Of a stretch of 64,000 nucleotides of DNA, positions 29,414 to 39,122 are shown piece after piece. The translations under genes were made by a program, and so were the position numbers. This DNA is from Candidatus Mediterraneibacter pullicola (lineage in GTDB: Bacteria > Bacillota > Clostridia > Lachnospirales > Lachnospiraceae), in contig DXAK01000033.1 of NCBI GenBank assembly GCA_019117065.1, positions 1 through 64,000 on the forward strand. The letters run 5' to 3'. A model generated the notes under the pieces. It was not told the origin of the DNA, did not search any database, and saw nothing but the letters and a program-made list of their open reading frames with translations. Every line of letters starts with the position of its first letter. The first letter of the stretch is position 1.

Positions 29414-30952
29414 TCAGCGCTTCACAAAATATTCCTCATACCACACAAGGAATGTATAGATTGTCCACACTTTTCTCCAGTTGTCGGAGTTCCCTCCCAC
29501 ATAATCGTCAAAGATCACGTTGATCTCGTCTACGTTAAAGAATTTCTCCGCTATGTCGCTATTGAACTTCGCTCGCACATCCTGATTGTAGCGGTCATCC
29601 GCCATCCAGATGCGGATTGGCACAATGAATCCCAGCTTCTTGCGGAAAGCGATATCTTCCGGGAGAACCTTTGCCGCCGCCGTGCGCAGGGCAACTTTAT
29701 TCTGCTCCTCATTTACCTTGTATCTGGACGGCATCCTTGACGCGATGTCAAAGATCCTGCGGTCTGTCAGCGGCATGCGGATCTCTAGCCCCGCCGCAAG
29801 GCTCATCTTATCCACGTTCAGATAAATATCTCCCTCCAGCCAGATCTGGATATCCACATCCGACATAATCGAGAGCGGGTCAAGCCCTTCCGTCTCTTTA
29901 TAGATCGGGCGCGCCACCTCGATGGGCAGGACGTCCGGATCATAATTTTTGAGAATGCGCTGTTTCTCGTCCTCTTTCATGATATTCGTATTCCCGACAT
30001 AAAATGTCTTCAGATTCTCGCCGTATCGCTCTGCGTTGCGATACATATTATAGCCGCCGAAAAACTCATCCGCCCCCTCACCCGAATAGCAGATCTTCGT
30101 GTGCTTTGCCGTCTCCCTGCACGCAATGGCAAACGCGATGGCAGAGGCGTCGCCCAGCGGCTGTTCCATGTTGTACATTACATAGGGGACAATCCCGAAA
30201 TATTCCTCCGGGGTGATCAGGCATCTGGAATTCTTCCGGCCCAAAATATCTGCAGTCTGCTTTGCAAGCCCGGATTCATCAAAGCGTTCTTCCTCATAGC
30301 CGCAGGAATCCGTCATTTCTACGTCGGACATCGCCAGCACATAGGAGGAATCCACACCGCCTGACAGGAATGATTCTGCCGTCTCATCCGGTGTCTTTAC
30401 CTCCGGCATGATCTCTTTCAAAGTTGTGTGAATCTCGTTCGCCCAATCCTCCAAAGACTTACTCTCATCTGGATGGAACGTAGGCGTCCAGTAACGCTCA
30501 ATCCTCAGTTTCCTGTCCTGCCAGATCAGATACCGCCCCGGCATGAGCTTCTTAAGCCCGCGGAAAAATGTATTCTCACCCGCCACATAAGTAAGGCTCA
30601 GATATAATTGGAGCATCTCTTCATTCAGCTCCTTCACAAATCCCGGCTGCTCCATGATCTGACGGATCGTTGTTCCGTATAAAAGCCGCCCGTCTTCTGT
30701 CTCATAATAGTAAAACGGTTTCGTTCCGAAGGGATCCCTTAAGCAGAACAGCTTCTTCTCCTCTTCATCCCACAGCGCAAACGCAAACATCCCGTGCATA
30801 TGGTCCGCCATCTCGTGGCCCCACGTCTCATAAGCGCGGATGAGGATCTGTTCCTCCCGCTCCTCCCTCGAAAGCGTGAGAGGGATCTCCAGTCTCTCAC
30901 ACAGTTCTTCCCAGTTACGGATGTGTCCTCTGTATTCCTGTATTCTTATCAT
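29414..30952 (-). CDS. Asparagine synthase-related protein with N-terminally truncated glutaminase domain
   Basis: GMFAFALWDEEEKKLFCLRDPFGTKPFYYY, SGGVDSSYVLA PP-loop, YSGEGADEFFGGY; starts MIRIQEYRGHI rather than MCGI; CAGGAGAG ribosome-binding site. Confidence 0.88.
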   Translation of the reverse strand: MIRIQEYRGHIRNWEELCERLEIPLTLSREEREEQILIRAYETWGHEMADHMHGMFAFALWDEEEKKLFCLRDPFGTKPFYYYETEDGRLLYGTTIRQIMEQPGFVKELNEEMLQLYLSLTYVAGENTFFRGLKKLMPGRYLIWQDRKLRIERYWTPTFHPDESKSLEDWANEIHTTLKEIMPEVKTPDETAESFLSGGVDSSYVLAMSDVEMTDSCGYEEERFDESGLAKQTADILGRKNSRCLITPEEYFGIVPYVMYNMEQPLGDASAIAFAIACRETAKHTKICYSGEGADEFFGGYNMYRNAERYGENLKTFYVGNTNIMKEDEKQRILKNYDPDVLPIEVARPIYKETEGLDPLSIMSDVDIQIWLEGDIYLNVDKMSLAAGLEIRMPLTDRRIFDIASRMPSRYKVNEEQNKVALRTAAAKVLPEDIAFRKKLGFIVPIRIWMADDRYNQDVRAKFNSDIAEKFFNVDEINVIFDDYVGGNSDNWRKVWTIYTFLVWYEEYFVKR

Positions 30953-30975
30953 ATGTTCTCTCTCCTGCTCTTCTT

Positions 30976-31547
30976 TCAGAAATATTTTTTGATTATATCT
31001 TCTATTACCGGGCGTTCTTCCTCCAGCTCCTCTGCGATCTGGGCAGGAGTTTTCCCGCGCAGGAGCTTCTTCTGTATTAGCTTTGTCAGCATGAGTTTTT
31101 CACCTTCGGCCTTGCCGGCAGCCTTACCTTCGGTAATTCCAGCTTCTCTACCTTCCGCAATTCCAGCTTCCCTACCTTCCGCGATTCCAGCTGCTCTGCC
31201 TTCTGCAATACCGGCCTCCCTGCCTTCCTCCCATGCCTGTTTCCGCTCCAGCTTTATGTGTTTCTCCTGATCGTATTCAAATATACTCACTGTCCTCACC
31301 TCCGCCTTATGCTTTATAAGGAACTCCCGCAGGATATCCTGCCTATCAGAAATGATACGTCGTTTTTGATGGACATATAGATTGCGCTCTCAAGTGTGCT
31401 GATCTCAAGGAGTTCCGGGTCCGTATAATGTTTCCCACTCATTGCATTATACAGCTCCAGCAGGTTTTCCTTCTCCTCGAACAGCATGATAAACACTGTC
31501 GATTTGTAGATGCGGTTGACATGAGCCGTGTTCGTATCTGTTGCCAT
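30976..31547 (-). pseudogene. Rpn-family (PD-(D/E)XK) recombination-promoting nuclease/transposase remnant, N- and C-terminal pieces with the middle missing
   Basis: Two short ORFs: 31314-31547 (MATDTNTAHVNRIYKSTVFIMLFEEKENLLELYNAMSGKHYTDPELLEISTLESAIYMSIKNDVSFLI) and 30976-31299 (VSIFEYDQEKHIKLERKQAWEEGREAG...); the region between encodes REFLIKHKAEVRTVSIFEYD in another frame. Confidence 0.75.
31125..31225 (-). repeat. Short tandem repeat, 24-nt unit encoding (E/A)EGREAGI
   Basis: Repeated ccttccgcaattccagcttccctaccttccgcgattccagct... pattern inside the Rpn C-terminal piece. Confidence 0.8.
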
Positions 31548-31925
31548 AGATACGCCTCCTTTCTGAAATGGTGCAAAGAGACGTATCCCAATCCCCTAAA
31601 AGATATCCTCTCTGCTTTTGTTAATTGGAAATAAAAGCATTGAGATTATCTTCCGATGTGTTTCAGACCCTCGACGCGGCGGCTGCTCCGTTAAGAAATA
31701 CAGCTGATAGAAATATAATGCTTTGAGTGTATGATAGCACAGGCGGCAGAGATTTGTCGAGGTGAAAAACAACCTCAGAGCTTGCCTTTTTGCTGTCAGA
31801 CAGCCAGCTTTTTACTTTTTGTCTTACATTTTTTATAAAAACTAAAAAAACTATTGTCTTTCCGTCCATTTATGCCTATTCTATTAGAGGAAACATTTAA
31901 ACTACGAATAAACGAGGTACATGAA

Positions 31926-32789
31926 ATGAAACCGATCAAAGAAGGAAAAGTACGCGAGATCTACGACAACGGCGACAGCCTGATCCTTGTGGCGACAGAC
32001 AGGATCAGCTGTTTTGACGTCATCCTGAAAAACAAGATCACAAAGAAGGGCGCTGTGCTGACACAGATGTCCAAGTTCTGGTTTGACATGACATCCGACA
32101 TCCTGCCAAACCACATGATTACAACTGATGTAAACGAAATGCCAGAATTTTTCCGTCAGCCGCAGTTTGACGGCAACAGTATGATGTGCAAGAAGCTGGA
32201 AATGCTTCCTATCGAGTGTATCGTCCGCGGCTACATCACAGGAAGCGGCTGGGCAAGCTATCAGGAGAACGGCACTGTCTGCGGCATCACACTTCCAGAA
32301 GGGTTAAAAGAATCCGACAAGCTGCCGGAACCGATCTACACACCGTCTACAAAAGCTGAGATCGGCGATCATGATGAAAATATCTCCTACGAGCAGAGCG
32401 TGGCCCACTTAGAGAAATATTTCCCGGGCAAGGGAGAGGAATATGCGGCAAAACTTCGTGACTACACCCTCGCTCTCTACAAGAAATGCGCGGACTACGC
32501 GCTGACACGCGGTATCATCATCGCGGATACAAAGTTTGAATTCGGTCTGGACGAGAACGGTAATATCGTTCTCGGCGACGAGATGCTCACGCCGGACAGT
32601 TCTCGCTTCTGGCCTGCCGACGGATATGAACCGGGACACGGCCAGCCGTCCTTTGACAAGCAGTTTGCCCGTGACTGGCTGAAGGCAAATCCGGGCAATG
32701 ACTGGACGCTGCCCGAAGAGGTCGTTCAGAAGACTATAGACATCTACCTTCAGGGCTATGAGATGCTCACAGGGGAGAAATTACAGTAA
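31926..32789 (+). CDS. purC: Phosphoribosylaminoimidazole-succinocarboxamide synthase
   Basis: MKPIKEGKVREIYDNGDSLILVATDRISCFDVIL; ECIVRGYITGSGWASYQ; DTKFEFGLDENG; DSSRFWPA. Confidence 0.96.
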   Translation: MKPIKEGKVREIYDNGDSLILVATDRISCFDVILKNKITKKGAVLTQMSKFWFDMTSDILPNHMITTDVNEMPEFFRQPQFDGNSMMCKKLEMLPIECIVRGYITGSGWASYQENGTVCGITLPEGLKESDKLPEPIYTPSTKAEIGDHDENISYEQSVAHLEKYFPGKGEEYAAKLRDYTLALYKKCADYALTRGIIIADTKFEFGLDENGNIVLGDEMLTPDSSRFWPADGYEPGHGQPSFDKQFARDWLKANPGNDWTLPEEVVQKTIDIYLQGYEMLTGEKLQ

Positions 32790-32850
32790 TACTACCTTTC
32801 TTCTACAGATAAACGGCTAAAAGTATTTGAGACTTTATTCCCCATAGCAT

Positions 32851-32938
32851 AAATATCCGCAGAACTATATTGCATCACGGCTTCGGTGCCGCCGGGCTCT
32901 ACTTAGCGCTCACGTAATATAGTTCTGCGGATATCTTT
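32851..32938 (+). terminator. Large hairpin with U-tract downstream of purC (19-bp perfect arms, 44-nt structured loop)
   Basis: ATATCCGCAGAACTATATT (32853-32871) / AATATAGTTCTGCGGATAT (32916-32934) followed by CTTTTTT. Confidence 0.7.
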
Positions 32939-32962
32939 TTTCTGAAAAGGGAGGTTTCCATA

Positions 32963-33508
32963 TTAGAGTGTGATCCGTATCTGTCTGTCCCACTCTTCCC
33001 CTTCTTCATTTTTAGTAAAATCATCATTATAAAAGATACTGATGCTATCTGCTTCTTCACTGTCCTTTAGAAGGGCAAAAAGGTAAAATCCCCACTCGCC
33101 GCTAGTCTGCTGTGCCGGGAGCACATCCCAGAACTCGGCTCCGGGCGCGGTGACAATGAGAAGTTTCCCTTTTCTTATGGTACGTCCTGCCTGCGCCTCC
33201 ACGTAGAAGCTCTCAGGATCAAAATCCGTATCCCCCGCATTGACAGCACTACCGGACAGCACCAGATAATGATACCCTTCCTCCTCGGGATAGTAGTCAT
33301 AATATCCCAGAGGATTCGGCGGCTGTACCTTGTCCCGGTAGTCCATCTGTTCTACCGTAAACTCCATATCACCTATGACGATCTGGTCCGTCCCCTGCTT
33401 GGCAACATCCGCCGCCTCTGCTCCGGACGAGGCACAGCCTGAAAGCAGACCGGCTGCAAGGAGGGTACAGACCCGACTAATAAAAATGCTTTTTCGTCCT
33501 ATTCTCAT
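32963..33508 (-). CDS. Hypothetical lipoprotein (181 aa)
   Basis: Signal sequence with lipobox LLSGCAS; no specific family recognised. Confidence 0.75.
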   Translation of the reverse strand: MRIGRKSIFISRVCTLLAAGLLSGCASSGAEAADVAKQGTDQIVIGDMEFTVEQMDYRDKVQPPNPLGYYDYYPEEEGYHYLVLSGSAVNAGDTDFDPESFYVEAQAGRTIRKGKLLIVTAPGAEFWDVLPAQQTSGEWGFYLFALLKDSEEADSISIFYNDDFTKNEEGEEWDRQIRITL

Positions 33509-33509
33509 C

Positions 33510-34286
33510 TTATCTCACCACCAGTGTCGCGTTTACCACTCCCTGATTCATCTCCTCTTCGTAGTTCTCCAGACTTCCTGTCTGCACAAGGATGTGAATG
33601 GGATATTCCCCTTCCGGGAGCTCCTCTGATATATCCCACTCCGTAACTGCCGTACCCGGCTCGATCCATCCACTCTCATAGATCTGCTCCCCAGTATCGG
33701 ACAAGCTGATCTGATACTTAAAGTAGCAGGGATTCCCTTCCGGGTTGGCAAGTGCAGCGTGTACTGTCGTTCCGCCCGCGTCCATGGTGATCGTTCCAAA
33801 TCCCGGCATCAGGATCTCATTGGGATCCTCGTTCTTCACACCGTCCGGCATCTGGTAAGCAATGGCCGCCTCATCCAGATCCGGTATCCCCCGCTGTGAC
33901 AGATACCACCAGAGCCCCCCGGCTATAAGGGCAAGGAAGAAGATCGGGAGCAGGATCTTCACCACAGACTTACGGATCACTCTCACATACCGCAGGTTCC
34001 CTGCCTCGTCTACGCAGGGAATGTATCCGGCTTCTCTCTGGCTGTAGCCAAGTTTCGCGCGGAAGGAAAGGACGTCCAGCTTCTTCTCCTTCTTACCAGA
34101 CTCTCCGCTGCCTGTCAGTGTGCCCACCGGTGATTTCTTAAACCGGCAGCCGGTATCCCCTGCAATATCCTTCGGGTTAATCTTCCTGTGTCCTGTCTGT
34201 TTTACTGGTATATATTTCCAGCTATTCTTGTTTTTATCTCGGAAGTTCTTTGTACAAAGAGCATCGGTTCTTTCTGTTAATCTCAT
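33510..34286 (-). CDS. Hypothetical single-TM protein, paralog of the 34345-35022 product
   Basis: Shared FRAKLGYSQ..GYIPC.DE.G.L.YVRVI blocks, a TM helix, then a C-terminal Ig-like domain (NPEGNPCYFKY). Confidence 0.75.
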   Translation of the reverse strand: MRLTERTDALCTKNFRDKNKNSWKYIPVKQTGHRKINPKDIAGDTGCRFKKSPVGTLTGSGESGKKEKKLDVLSFRAKLGYSQREAGYIPCVDEAGNLRYVRVIRKSVVKILLPIFFLALIAGGLWWYLSQRGIPDLDEAAIAYQMPDGVKNEDPNEILMPGFGTITMDAGGTTVHAALANPEGNPCYFKYQISLSDTGEQIYESGWIEPGTAVTEWDISEELPEGEYPIHILVQTGSLENYEEEMNQGVVNATLVVR

Positions 34287-34344
34287 TGTTTTTCACTCCA
34301 TTTTGACAGGTTTTATCTCTTCTTTTCTCCGCTGCACCGCGGGC

Positions 34345-35022
34345 CTATTCGACCGTGATAGTCGTGTTCACAGCTCCCCTGTTCATCTCCGCCTCCGGAT
34401 CATCCACCGAAGTCGTCTCCACTAGCACAGTCACATCATAGGCGCCCGGTTCAAAAGTCTGGTTCAGATCGAATTCCATAATAGCTGTCCCAGGCTTCAC
34501 AAAGCCGGACTCATAGAGCACCTCCTGCGTATCCCGGAGCATAACCCGGTACTTAAAATAGCAGGGGTTTCCTTCCGGATTGTAAAGCACGTGCTCAATA
34601 TGGGTGTCACCCTCCTCCATGGTAAATCCGCTGAGCCCCGGGATCATGATCTGGCTGGGATCCTCATTCTTCAGCCCATTTGGCATCTGGTAGGCGATGG
34701 CTGAATCGTCCAGATCCGGCCCGCTGTTCTGGTTAAAATACCACCAGAGTAGCCCCCCTATCAGTCCCAGCAGGATGATGAGCGGGAGCAGGATCTTGAG
34801 CCAGCTCCTGCCGATGACCCGCACGTAGGACAGTGTCCCCTCCTCATCCTCACAAGGGATATAACCCAGCACCTTCTGGCTGTATCCCAGCTTTGCACGA
34901 AAGGAGCTGACCGGCGCTTCTCCGGCTTTTCCCATCAGTACCGCTTCCGGCTTCTTCTTACAAGAATATCCGATATCCCCCGCCACCTTCTGGGGAGTGA
35001 TGTCTTCCTCCTCTTCCTTCAC
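34345..35022 (-). CDS. Hypothetical single-TM protein, paralog of the 33510-34286 product; 5' end abuts the IS element
   Basis: GTG start at 35022 is 6 bp from the IS terminal repeat; shared SFRAKLGYSQKVLGYIPCEDEEGTLSYVRVIGRS and AIAYQMPNGLKNEDP with its neighbour. Confidence 0.7.
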   Translation of the reverse strand: MKEEEEDITPQKVAGDIGYSCKKKPEAVLMGKAGEAPVSSFRAKLGYSQKVLGYIPCEDEEGTLSYVRVIGRSWLKILLPLIILLGLIGGLLWWYFNQNSGPDLDDSAIAYQMPNGLKNEDPSQIMIPGLSGFTMEEGDTHIEHVLYNPEGNPCYFKYRVMLRDTQEVLYESGFVKPGTAIMEFDLNQTFEPGAYDVTVLVETTSVDDPEAEMNRGAVNTTITVE

Positions 35023-35027
35023 TACCG

Positions 35028-36887
35028 GATTAGGGTGTCAAAAGACACGTTAATTAATATATAATTTTGTTTGTATCTTGAAAATTTAACACGAATTGCA
35101 TGAAAGCTTTGCTTTGGACCTGTTTAGTAGCGATTTTACAGATAGTTTTCTTTGTTTTTTTATGCCGTTTTAGTTTTTGAGTCACAACGATCTAAGCTAT
35201 TGATATAATCCAATAACTTTTGAAAATCTAATGCTGCTATTTTAAAACCAAAACATAATCTGGTTCGATTCTTGCCATGCGTTGGAATCTTATCTACGTG
35301 ATATCTTCTTCGCAGAAGGGATGGGATTGCTTCCACTCCGTTTCGAAAACGAGCGTATCGGCCGAAGTCCTCGGTCTTCATATATTGCAATTGTTTTGCT
35401 CTTCCTACCGCTTTCCATGAAACTTCCTTACGGACTCTTGTTTTCATGAAACGGGGTTGGCATCGGTCTTTATACGGACAGGAATTGCATTCTTCTGTTT
35501 TGAACCAGGCTACGGAACGGTCATTTCCAGAGTCATAGGTACATGCCTCTGGAGCACATCCGTTGATACATTCCAGCAAGTAATGCCCGTCATCGGAAAA
35601 TTTAAATTCAGCATATATTTCATCTGGCTTGCGGCCGGTAAAATTTGTTGTTACCAGCTTGAGATTATGGGATGCTGCTATCTGCGAATTCGTCTCTGCG
35701 CTATAAGCGCCATCTGCAACAAGGAAGGCTCCTTCCTCAAAAGCATCCTGTTGCTGCAGATAGTCTTTCATAAACTGATTGTCAGCATATATATTTTTTT
35801 CGTATGCGTAGTCAGTGATAAGGCTTCCTTTTTTTCCAACGGATTCGACAACATTTCCAACGTAGCCCAGGTTCTTTTCACCTGCTTTGTATCGAAACGT
35901 AGCCTCTGGGTCCGATGGGTTTAATAAAACCTCCGATGGATTTTCAACTTCTTCTTTTTTCCGAAGACGCCTGGCACCATCATCATCCATGATTGTTCTT
36001 TCTTTTAAGAGACGGATGAGGAGCTGGTATTCACTGGTATCATCAAGGTCACCTGTTTTATCGCAAAGCTCAATCAATTTTTCGGCGTCATGCATTACAA
36101 CAATGGTCCGCTCTGTAGCATCAAGCTCTCGTTTGTGGTATATGCAGCGGTTATAATCATCTTTTTCGATGTAATGGTGCTGTTCCTCTGGAAGACTGAT
36201 TTCTCGTTGATTCATTCTTTTTGCAAGGTTGGCAACACATGTATAAAACAGTTCCAACAAAGAAAGGTTTTTTATGTTAGCTGCAACCATGAAGCTGTCC
36301 ATTCGCTGCATGTTTGGAGATATGTTCATAAATTCAGCGATCTCTTTTGCCATTTTTACAATACATTCATGAATCAGGTCAACATCGTGCTCCGTTTCAT
36401 ATGCTAATACTCTTGCCCTGAATCTGCTTAAGGTACGGTCACTGAGTGGCTGTTCTTCAAAGCTTGTCGTATGAAGAGCATACTGATAACGGACATCAAA
36501 CATGAGCGCCTCCACGAGTTCATCATCTGTATCACCAAGAGCTTCCTTCAGGATCAGCGCTCCGACAATTACATTTACCGGCGTATTAGGACGGGAAGCT
36601 TTATCGCTATATAGGACAGAAAAAATACTTTCATCAATAGCCGGAAAAACTTTTTCCGCAAAAGTTTTTGCCCATGATTTTTCCAAAACTCTTTTTTCTC
36701 TTTGTGTAAGATTAAGAGTGCTGTCTGTCAGAGTTAATTGTTGATTATCGTTAGCAACAAAAGCCATTTGAATCACCTCGATATTTGATACATATATTTT
36801 ACCAAATATCATTTTGATTTTGAATATCGTGTTAAGTTTTCAAGGTACAAATATATCAAAAGCCAATGACCTTTTGATACCCTAATC
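35028..36887 (-). mobile_element. IS1182-family-like insertion sequence
   Basis: Transposase ORF bounded by 17-bp inverted repeats GATTAGGGTGTCAAAAG / CTTTTGATACCCTAATC (16/17), plus subterminal GTAYCTTGAAAAYTTAACACGA on both sides. Confidence 0.88.
35160..36767 (-). CDS. IS1182-family-like transposase
   Basis: Intact ~535 aa ORF from MAFVANDNQQLTLTDSTLNLTQREKRVLEKSWAKTFAEKVFPAIDE; C-terminal CPYKDRCQ and RFRNGVEAIPSLLRRRYHVDKIPTHGKNRTRLCFGFKIAALDFQKLL. Confidence 0.9.
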   Translation of the reverse strand: MAFVANDNQQLTLTDSTLNLTQREKRVLEKSWAKTFAEKVFPAIDESIFSVLYSDKASRPNTPVNVIVGALILKEALGDTDDELVEALMFDVRYQYALHTTSFEEQPLSDRTLSRFRARVLAYETEHDVDLIHECIVKMAKEIAEFMNISPNMQRMDSFMVAANIKNLSLLELFYTCVANLAKRMNQREISLPEEQHHYIEKDDYNRCIYHKRELDATERTIVVMHDAEKLIELCDKTGDLDDTSEYQLLIRLLKERTIMDDDGARRLRKKEEVENPSEVLLNPSDPEATFRYKAGEKNLGYVGNVVESVGKKGSLITDYAYEKNIYADNQFMKDYLQQQDAFEEGAFLVADGAYSAETNSQIAASHNLKLVTTNFTGRKPDEIYAEFKFSDDGHYLLECINGCAPEACTYDSGNDRSVAWFKTEECNSCPYKDRCQPRFMKTRVRKEVSWKAVGRAKQLQYMKTEDFGRYARFRNGVEAIPSLLRRRYHVDKIPTHGKNRTRLCFGFKIAALDFQKLLDYINSLDRCDSKTKTA

Positions 36888-36900
36888 TTTTTAAACAATA

Positions 36901-36984
36901 AAATATCCGCAGTACTATACTGCATGAGAAGCTGTCGGAACTTAAAGGCCCGAAACCGCGATGCAATCACAGACTACGGATATC
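36901..36984. repeat. Second, decayed copy of the ATATCCGCAG hairpin element
   Basis: AAATATCCGCAGTACTATACTGCAT matches 23/25 nt of the start of the 32851 element; ends CGGATATC. Confidence 0.6.
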
Positions 36985-37066
36985 ATATGTTATAGAAAAT
37001 AAAGTTTAAAATATTCTTGGCAGATTATCTATAGAAAAAGGTGCATTTGCAGCATCCTCTCTGTAT

Positions 37067-39118
37067 TCAGACGGCAAACGGCTCCACAGGCTTAAGCACT
37101 ACTGCCGAGTGCCTGCCCATATTGATGACGATCTCTCCCTCTCCTACAATATACTCGTCATACGCCATCGTATAGCCTTCCTCATATGTATAGATGAGGC
37201 GTTTCATACGGCTTTCCTTCGGTACTCCGCACAGCCATACAGGAACTGTCACTTCTTTTAATTTTTTGCTGTTGTTCAGTATGACAATGATTTGCTCTTC
37301 TCCTTCAAATCTTGCGTACGACAGAACATTGTAGCCAGCGAAAAGAAGCTTGATTGATCCTTTTCGGAGAGGCTTTTCCTCCTTGTGTATCTTGATCATT
37401 TCTCTGTGAAATTCAAGAAGTTCCTTATTCTCCCTTCCCCACGGGAATGTCCGCCGGTTGTCCGGGTCTGTAAAACCGCACAATCCCACTTCATCCCCAT
37501 AATAAATAGTTGGCGCGCCTATCCATGTCATCTGCACTACGACAGCCTCTCGCATAACTGCGTAGTTCACGCCTTCTTCCGCCGCCTTCGCTCCTACATG
37601 CTCCGCGCGGCCCACAATATGGTTCGTCCGGGTCAGAAATCTAGAATGATCATGGTTCGATAGTTCATTCATTGCCACCTGAAGGGACGGTGTGAGCATA
37701 CTCGCCATAAAATGGCGCATCGCGCCCACAAAGTTATCTGGGTTGCCCCACAGATCTGTGCGCCGCTCATCGCTGTGTTTCTCCATTCCGGTCAGGAACC
37801 ATGTCAGCGGCTCCATGAACGCGTCATAATTCATCACGCTGTCCCACTCGTCGCCCTGAAGCCATTCAATAGGATCCCCATAATGTTCCGCTAGGATAAG
37901 GGCATCTGGATTCGCCCCCTTTACCTCTTTGCGGAATCTTTTCCAAAATATATGATTATACTCATTGCTGCATCCAAGATCAGCCGCCACATCCAGCCGC
38001 CATCCGTCCACATTGTAAGGAGGGGAAACCCATTTTTTCCCTATATCCATAATGTATTGCTCCAGCTCCGGCGAATCCTCATAGGACAGCTTCGGCAGGG
38101 TGTCGTGCCCCCACCACCCGTCATAACTGTGATTGTATGGCCATGCCTCATCTCTCTCGTCAAAGAAATGGAAAAACGCTCTGTACGGACTGCCTGCGCT
38201 CACAAAAGCCCCTTTAGCATATTCCGGCTGCTGTTCGTAGATCCTCTCACGATCCAGCCACTTATTAAAAGAGCCGCAATGATTGAACACTCCATCTATG
38301 ATCACGCGCATCCCCCGCCTGTGCATCTCTTCTACAAGACGGGCAAAAAGTTCATTGCTTGCCCCCAGATTACGAATGTCGCCTGTGCGCTTCTGATATT
38401 TTGTCGCCCCAATATTATCCTGCGCCCCTTCCGGAAGCACTTCTCCACCATCAGCGACAATCTTTCCGTAGTGGGGATCGATGTAGTCATAATCCTGTAT
38501 ATCATACTTATGGTTGGACGGAGATACGAAGATCGGGTTAAAATAAATAACTTCGACTCCCAGTTCTTGGAGATAGTCCAGCTTATCCATCACGCCCTGA
38601 AGGTCACCCCCGTAAAAATTGTGGATATCCTTCGCCGCCGGCGCCTGATACCAGTCTTTGATTTTCGCGCTAGGCGCTCCGATGTAGATATACTCTCTAT
38701 CCTCTACATCATTACCAGAATCTCCGTTATAGAAACGGTCTACAAAAATCTGATACATGACCGCCCCTTTTGCCCAGTCTGGCGTAGAAAACCCCGGAAC
38801 AATAGTAAAAGCGTAATAATCTTCTCTGTGGTCGCTCACCGTGTAGCGGTTATAATAACAGATCTCCTCGCCTTCTTTTATCTCAAACGAATAGCGGAAA
38901 GGCTCCGTCCCCAGCTGCCATTCAATCTCATAGTAATCAAACTCACCGCGCGTTCCTGCCTTCCACATGGCATAACTTTGCTCTCCGGCAAGCAAATTTA
39001 CCTCTTCTACATCATTGTGAGCCGTGCGGAACCGCAGCAGTATCTTTTCGTTTTGCACCGGCTCCGCAGGTACCACATAATCCTGCGTTCCGTCACAGAA
39101 CAGGGCCTCTCTGTTCAT
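37067..39118 (-). CDS. GH13 alpha-glycosidase (neopullulanase/cyclomaltodextrinase-like)
   Basis: GVIYFNPIF-type region, VIIDGVFNHCG, GWRLDVAADLG, LILAEHYGD, SNHDHSRFL; start MNREALFCDG at 39118. Confidence 0.92.
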   Translation of the reverse strand: MNREALFCDGTQDYVVPAEPVQNEKILLRFRTAHNDVEEVNLLAGEQSYAMWKAGTRGEFDYYEIEWQLGTEPFRYSFEIKEGEEICYYNRYTVSDHREDYYAFTIVPGFSTPDWAKGAVMYQIFVDRFYNGDSGNDVEDREYIYIGAPSAKIKDWYQAPAAKDIHNFYGGDLQGVMDKLDYLQELGVEVIYFNPIFVSPSNHKYDIQDYDYIDPHYGKIVADGGEVLPEGAQDNIGATKYQKRTGDIRNLGASNELFARLVEEMHRRGMRVIIDGVFNHCGSFNKWLDRERIYEQQPEYAKGAFVSAGSPYRAFFHFFDERDEAWPYNHSYDGWWGHDTLPKLSYEDSPELEQYIMDIGKKWVSPPYNVDGWRLDVAADLGCSNEYNHIFWKRFRKEVKGANPDALILAEHYGDPIEWLQGDEWDSVMNYDAFMEPLTWFLTGMEKHSDERRTDLWGNPDNFVGAMRHFMASMLTPSLQVAMNELSNHDHSRFLTRTNHIVGRAEHVGAKAAEEGVNYAVMREAVVVQMTWIGAPTIYYGDEVGLCGFTDPDNRRTFPWGRENKELLEFHREMIKIHKEEKPLRKGSIKLLFAGYNVLSYARFEGEEQIIVILNNSKKLKEVTVPVWLCGVPKESRMKRLIYTYEEGYTMAYDEYIVGEGEIVINMGRHSAVVLKPVEPFAV

Positions 39119-39122
39119 AAAC

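Noticed and set aside
31125-31225. Tandem repeats considered as CRISPR-like
   Set aside because: 24-nt units are contiguous without spacers and encode EGREAGI repeats in a protein tail
35028-36887. Target-site duplication of the IS element
   Set aside because: No convincing short direct repeat found at the flanks (ACTACCG vs TTTTTAAAC); not reported as a feature
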